Below, piece by piece: positions 62,609 to 64,000 of a stretch of 64,000 bases of DNA. Under the pieces are notes generated by a model. The model had not been told where the DNA came from. It worked only from the letters and a program-made list of their open reading frames with translations, and did not search any database. A program made the position numbers and the translations under genes. The stretch comes from Saprospiraceae bacterium. GTDB lineage: Bacteria; Bacteroidota; Bacteroidia; Chitinophagales; Saprospiraceae. The stretch lies in assembly GCA_016715105.1 (NCBI GenBank), contig JADKBO010000025.1, forward strand, positions 38,906-102,905, given 5' to 3'. Each line of letters opens with the position of its first letter. Position 1 is the stretch's first letter.

Positions 62609-63609
62609 AATGAAGACAAACTACTCAAAGAGGGAATTATAAAATACTGGTGTTGAATAAGTAGCCTTGGTCCTTCTGGCTTAAAAGAACAAATAGGTAC
62701 ATTCCTTCGTTGGCGGTTGTGGGAAATTATTGGCTTTTATAGCATCCATATTTTCTGTTTTGGGTTGGCAAATAAGCGTAGTACAAGATGATTATCCGAC
62801 TATCAAAGAAAAATCAATCACAGCCTTTACCAAAGTACAGGAGTTTATTTTTTCTCATCTTGGTATATCCGAAGAAAGTCAATTGGAAGAGCTCAAACCG
62901 GAGCAGCCTTCATAGTAATATTTTGCAATTGGTAGCGCGGTTCACTTATCGGATTTTCACTTCCTTTATATTGACAGTAGTTTATATATTTTGATTTGTT
63001 TATCGAAATCACATAAAAACTTCGTTCTGAGGCTTTCTAAAAAGGCGATGGAATCGAAGTAGAAAAGTGATATACAATGTTCGCAGGTGTCCCAACAATA
63101 TCTTATCGGGTTGATGAAAATGATAGGTTATTGTGGGTTATGTACAGTATTGGCTTTTAGTATAATAGGGGCCAAAAATGCCCTATTTTTTGCAGTGATA
63201 TGTAGTTTTAGAGATTGTGCCATTTATTGGAAATATTACAGGCACTACATTTACCGTATTTGTTACTGCAGCTCAGGGGTGGTAGCTTGACCTTATTGAT
63301 CGGTATCGTAGTTACCTATGTCATTATTCAATTGATGCAGGGTTGGATATTGGAGCCTCTTATTGTGGGGCCTCAATAAAAATTAATCCTTTTATACCAT
63401 CATGCCTTGGTGATAGGGGAGATGGTATGGGGATTTCAGGTATATTTTGGCATACCACTTACGGCAATGTTGAAGATTATTTTTGATCATATAGAAGGTT
63501 TACAACCGTATGGATTTTTGATAGGGGAAGTGCGGGACCCTAAAGAAAATAAGAGTTTCCAGGGGTGGAATAATATTTATAATAAGTTGGTAGGGGGAAA
63601 AGGGATGTG
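62609..63609 (+). pseudogene. AI-2E/PerM-family transporter, heavily broken
   Basis: Fragments in all three frames line up with the family in order: FIASIFSVLGWQISVVQDDY, then KSITAFTKVQEFIFSHLG; VYRNHIK with LRLSKK; SQQYLIGLMKMIGYCGL; FSIIGAKNALFFAVIC; VPFIGNITGTTFTVF; LTLLIGIVVTYVIIQL with LEPLIVGP; PLTAMLKIIFDHIEGLQPYG ending GEVRDPKENKSF. At least eight frame changes, and the first membrane helices seem to be missing. Inner-membrane protein; substrates in the family include AI-2 or are unknown. Whether it is degraded or badly sequenced cannot be decided here. Confidence 0.75.
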
Positions 63610-63868
63610 AATTGGTGGGTGTTTAAAACAGTTCAGAATTTCATCTGGAAGGGATGTGCATTATGGGGTCTAATGATTTGATAGGATAGCTGAACGTTGT
63701 GGGAGGAACGGTCAAACCAGTTTTTTAATGTCCGGCAAGTTGTTATAAGGGCTGGTTTAACAGTTCAGCAAACAAATTTAGGGGCTAGATATTTTTCTTC
63801 ATTTAATGATGTCGAAATAGCTCGATGTAAGATGGAGGGAACTGTCAAACCAGATTGTATTGTAAACC
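63610..63868. other. No gene seen; repeated AACNGTCAAACCAG words
   Basis: GGAACGGTCAAACCAG (63707-63722) and GGAACTGTCAAACCAG (63838-63853) are direct repeats; CTGGTTTAACAGTTC at 63753-63767 is their inverted form. They could fold into hairpins between convergent genes. Sequence quality is doubtful here. Confidence 0.35.
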
Positions 63869-64000
63869 TCATCCGTTTGTATTTTCAATAAAAAATGGTT
63901 CAGTTTTCCAAGCTTGATTTTTAAACTTATCGTGATATTCCAGCATCTCTGATTTTCCGCCATAGCAAGTAAGCACCTCAGTTCTCTCAAGTGCAGTTTT
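63869..64000 (-). CDS. C-terminal end of an unidentified protein, 5' end outside window
   Basis: The minus-strand frame is open from the window edge for 43 codons to TGA at 63869-63871, reading ALERTEVLTCYGGKSEMLEY and ending FFIENTNG. Composition looks coding, but it is too short to name a family. Convergent with the AI-2E-type gene. Confidence 0.4.
   Translation of the reverse strand, partial: KTALERTEVLTCYGGKSEMLEYHDKFKNQAWKTEPFFIENTNG

Noticed and set aside
1..64000. Insertion sequences, prophage, integron or plasmid functions
   Set aside because: No transposase, integrase, replication or phage structural gene was recognised in any frame.

Overview
The window is AT-rich chromosomal DNA from a member of the Bacteroidota. 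The evidence is the SusC/SusD pair, a hybrid two-component regulator, a GLPGLI protein beside a TonB-type receptor, many double-FtsX permeases beginning MIKNYFKIAWRN, lipoboxes of the Bacteroidota kind and a TAnnTTTG promoter box. A Saprospiraceae/Chitinophagales-like lineage fits the permease expansion and the repeat-rich spacers, but the sequence here does not prove it. No rRNA, tRNA, CRISPR array or insertion sequence was recognised.

Layout. (1) 1-24.7 kb is an array of eight MacB/FtsX-type ABC permease paralogues, all on + and with no ATPase gene between them. It is interrupted by a beta-helical TSGGG-repeat (DUF4097-like) protein, a decayed copy of that protein, and an outer-membrane protein plus serine hydrolase pair. 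A ninth paralogue lies at 29.1-31.5 kb and a tenth at 39.5-41.9 kb. Two array intervals carry the same palindromic motif followed, exactly 50 bases later, by a sigma-54-like promoter. Three permeases share a leader. (2) 24.9-28.6 kb, minus strand: TonB-dependent-receptor-like protein, GLPGLI protein and a small secreted peptide. (3) 31.6-35.4 kb, minus strand: an unusual four-gene cluster (beta-sandwich protein resembling ET79/aegerolysins, calcineurin-like phosphoesterase, unknown protein, glycosyltransferase). It is preceded by a four-copy, 40-bp-period palindromic repeat. (4) 35.9-38.9 kb, minus strand: alpha/beta hydrolase, LytS-type kinase and LytTR regulator in one overlapping operon, with kinase and regulator both interrupted. 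(5) 41.9-42.5 kb: a nested tandem repeat of mini-hairpins. (6) 42.6-50.2 kb: lipoprotein, Tat-exported enolase-superfamily dehydratase, cupin, three VOC proteins, a RibD/DHFR-type reductase, a GlxA-type regulator and a serine hydrolase. (7) 50.5-62.6 kb: a fructan/sucrose utilisation locus on + (sensor-regulator with periplasmic sugar-binding domain, sugar/H+ symporter, fructokinase, SusC, SusD, GH32). (8) 62.6-64 kb: a badly broken AI-2E/PerM-family transporter and the C-terminal end of an unidentified minus-strand gene.

How the genes work together. The fructan locus reads as a pathway: GH32 cuts fructan or sucrose outside the cell, SusC/D take up products, the symporter moves fructose across the inner membrane, fructokinase phosphorylates it, and the hybrid regulator senses the sugar in the periplasm. 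The permease array probably handles envelope export or stress through ATPases encoded elsewhere.

Quality caveat. Many genes are interrupted by single-base frameshifts, often at A or T runs, while the protein sequence continues well conserved in another frame. Density is highest after 55.8 kb. Much of this looks like uncorrected sequence error rather than decay, but the two cannot be separated from this sequence alone. Between genes, degenerate 7-bp tandem repeats and small hairpin repeats recur throughout.
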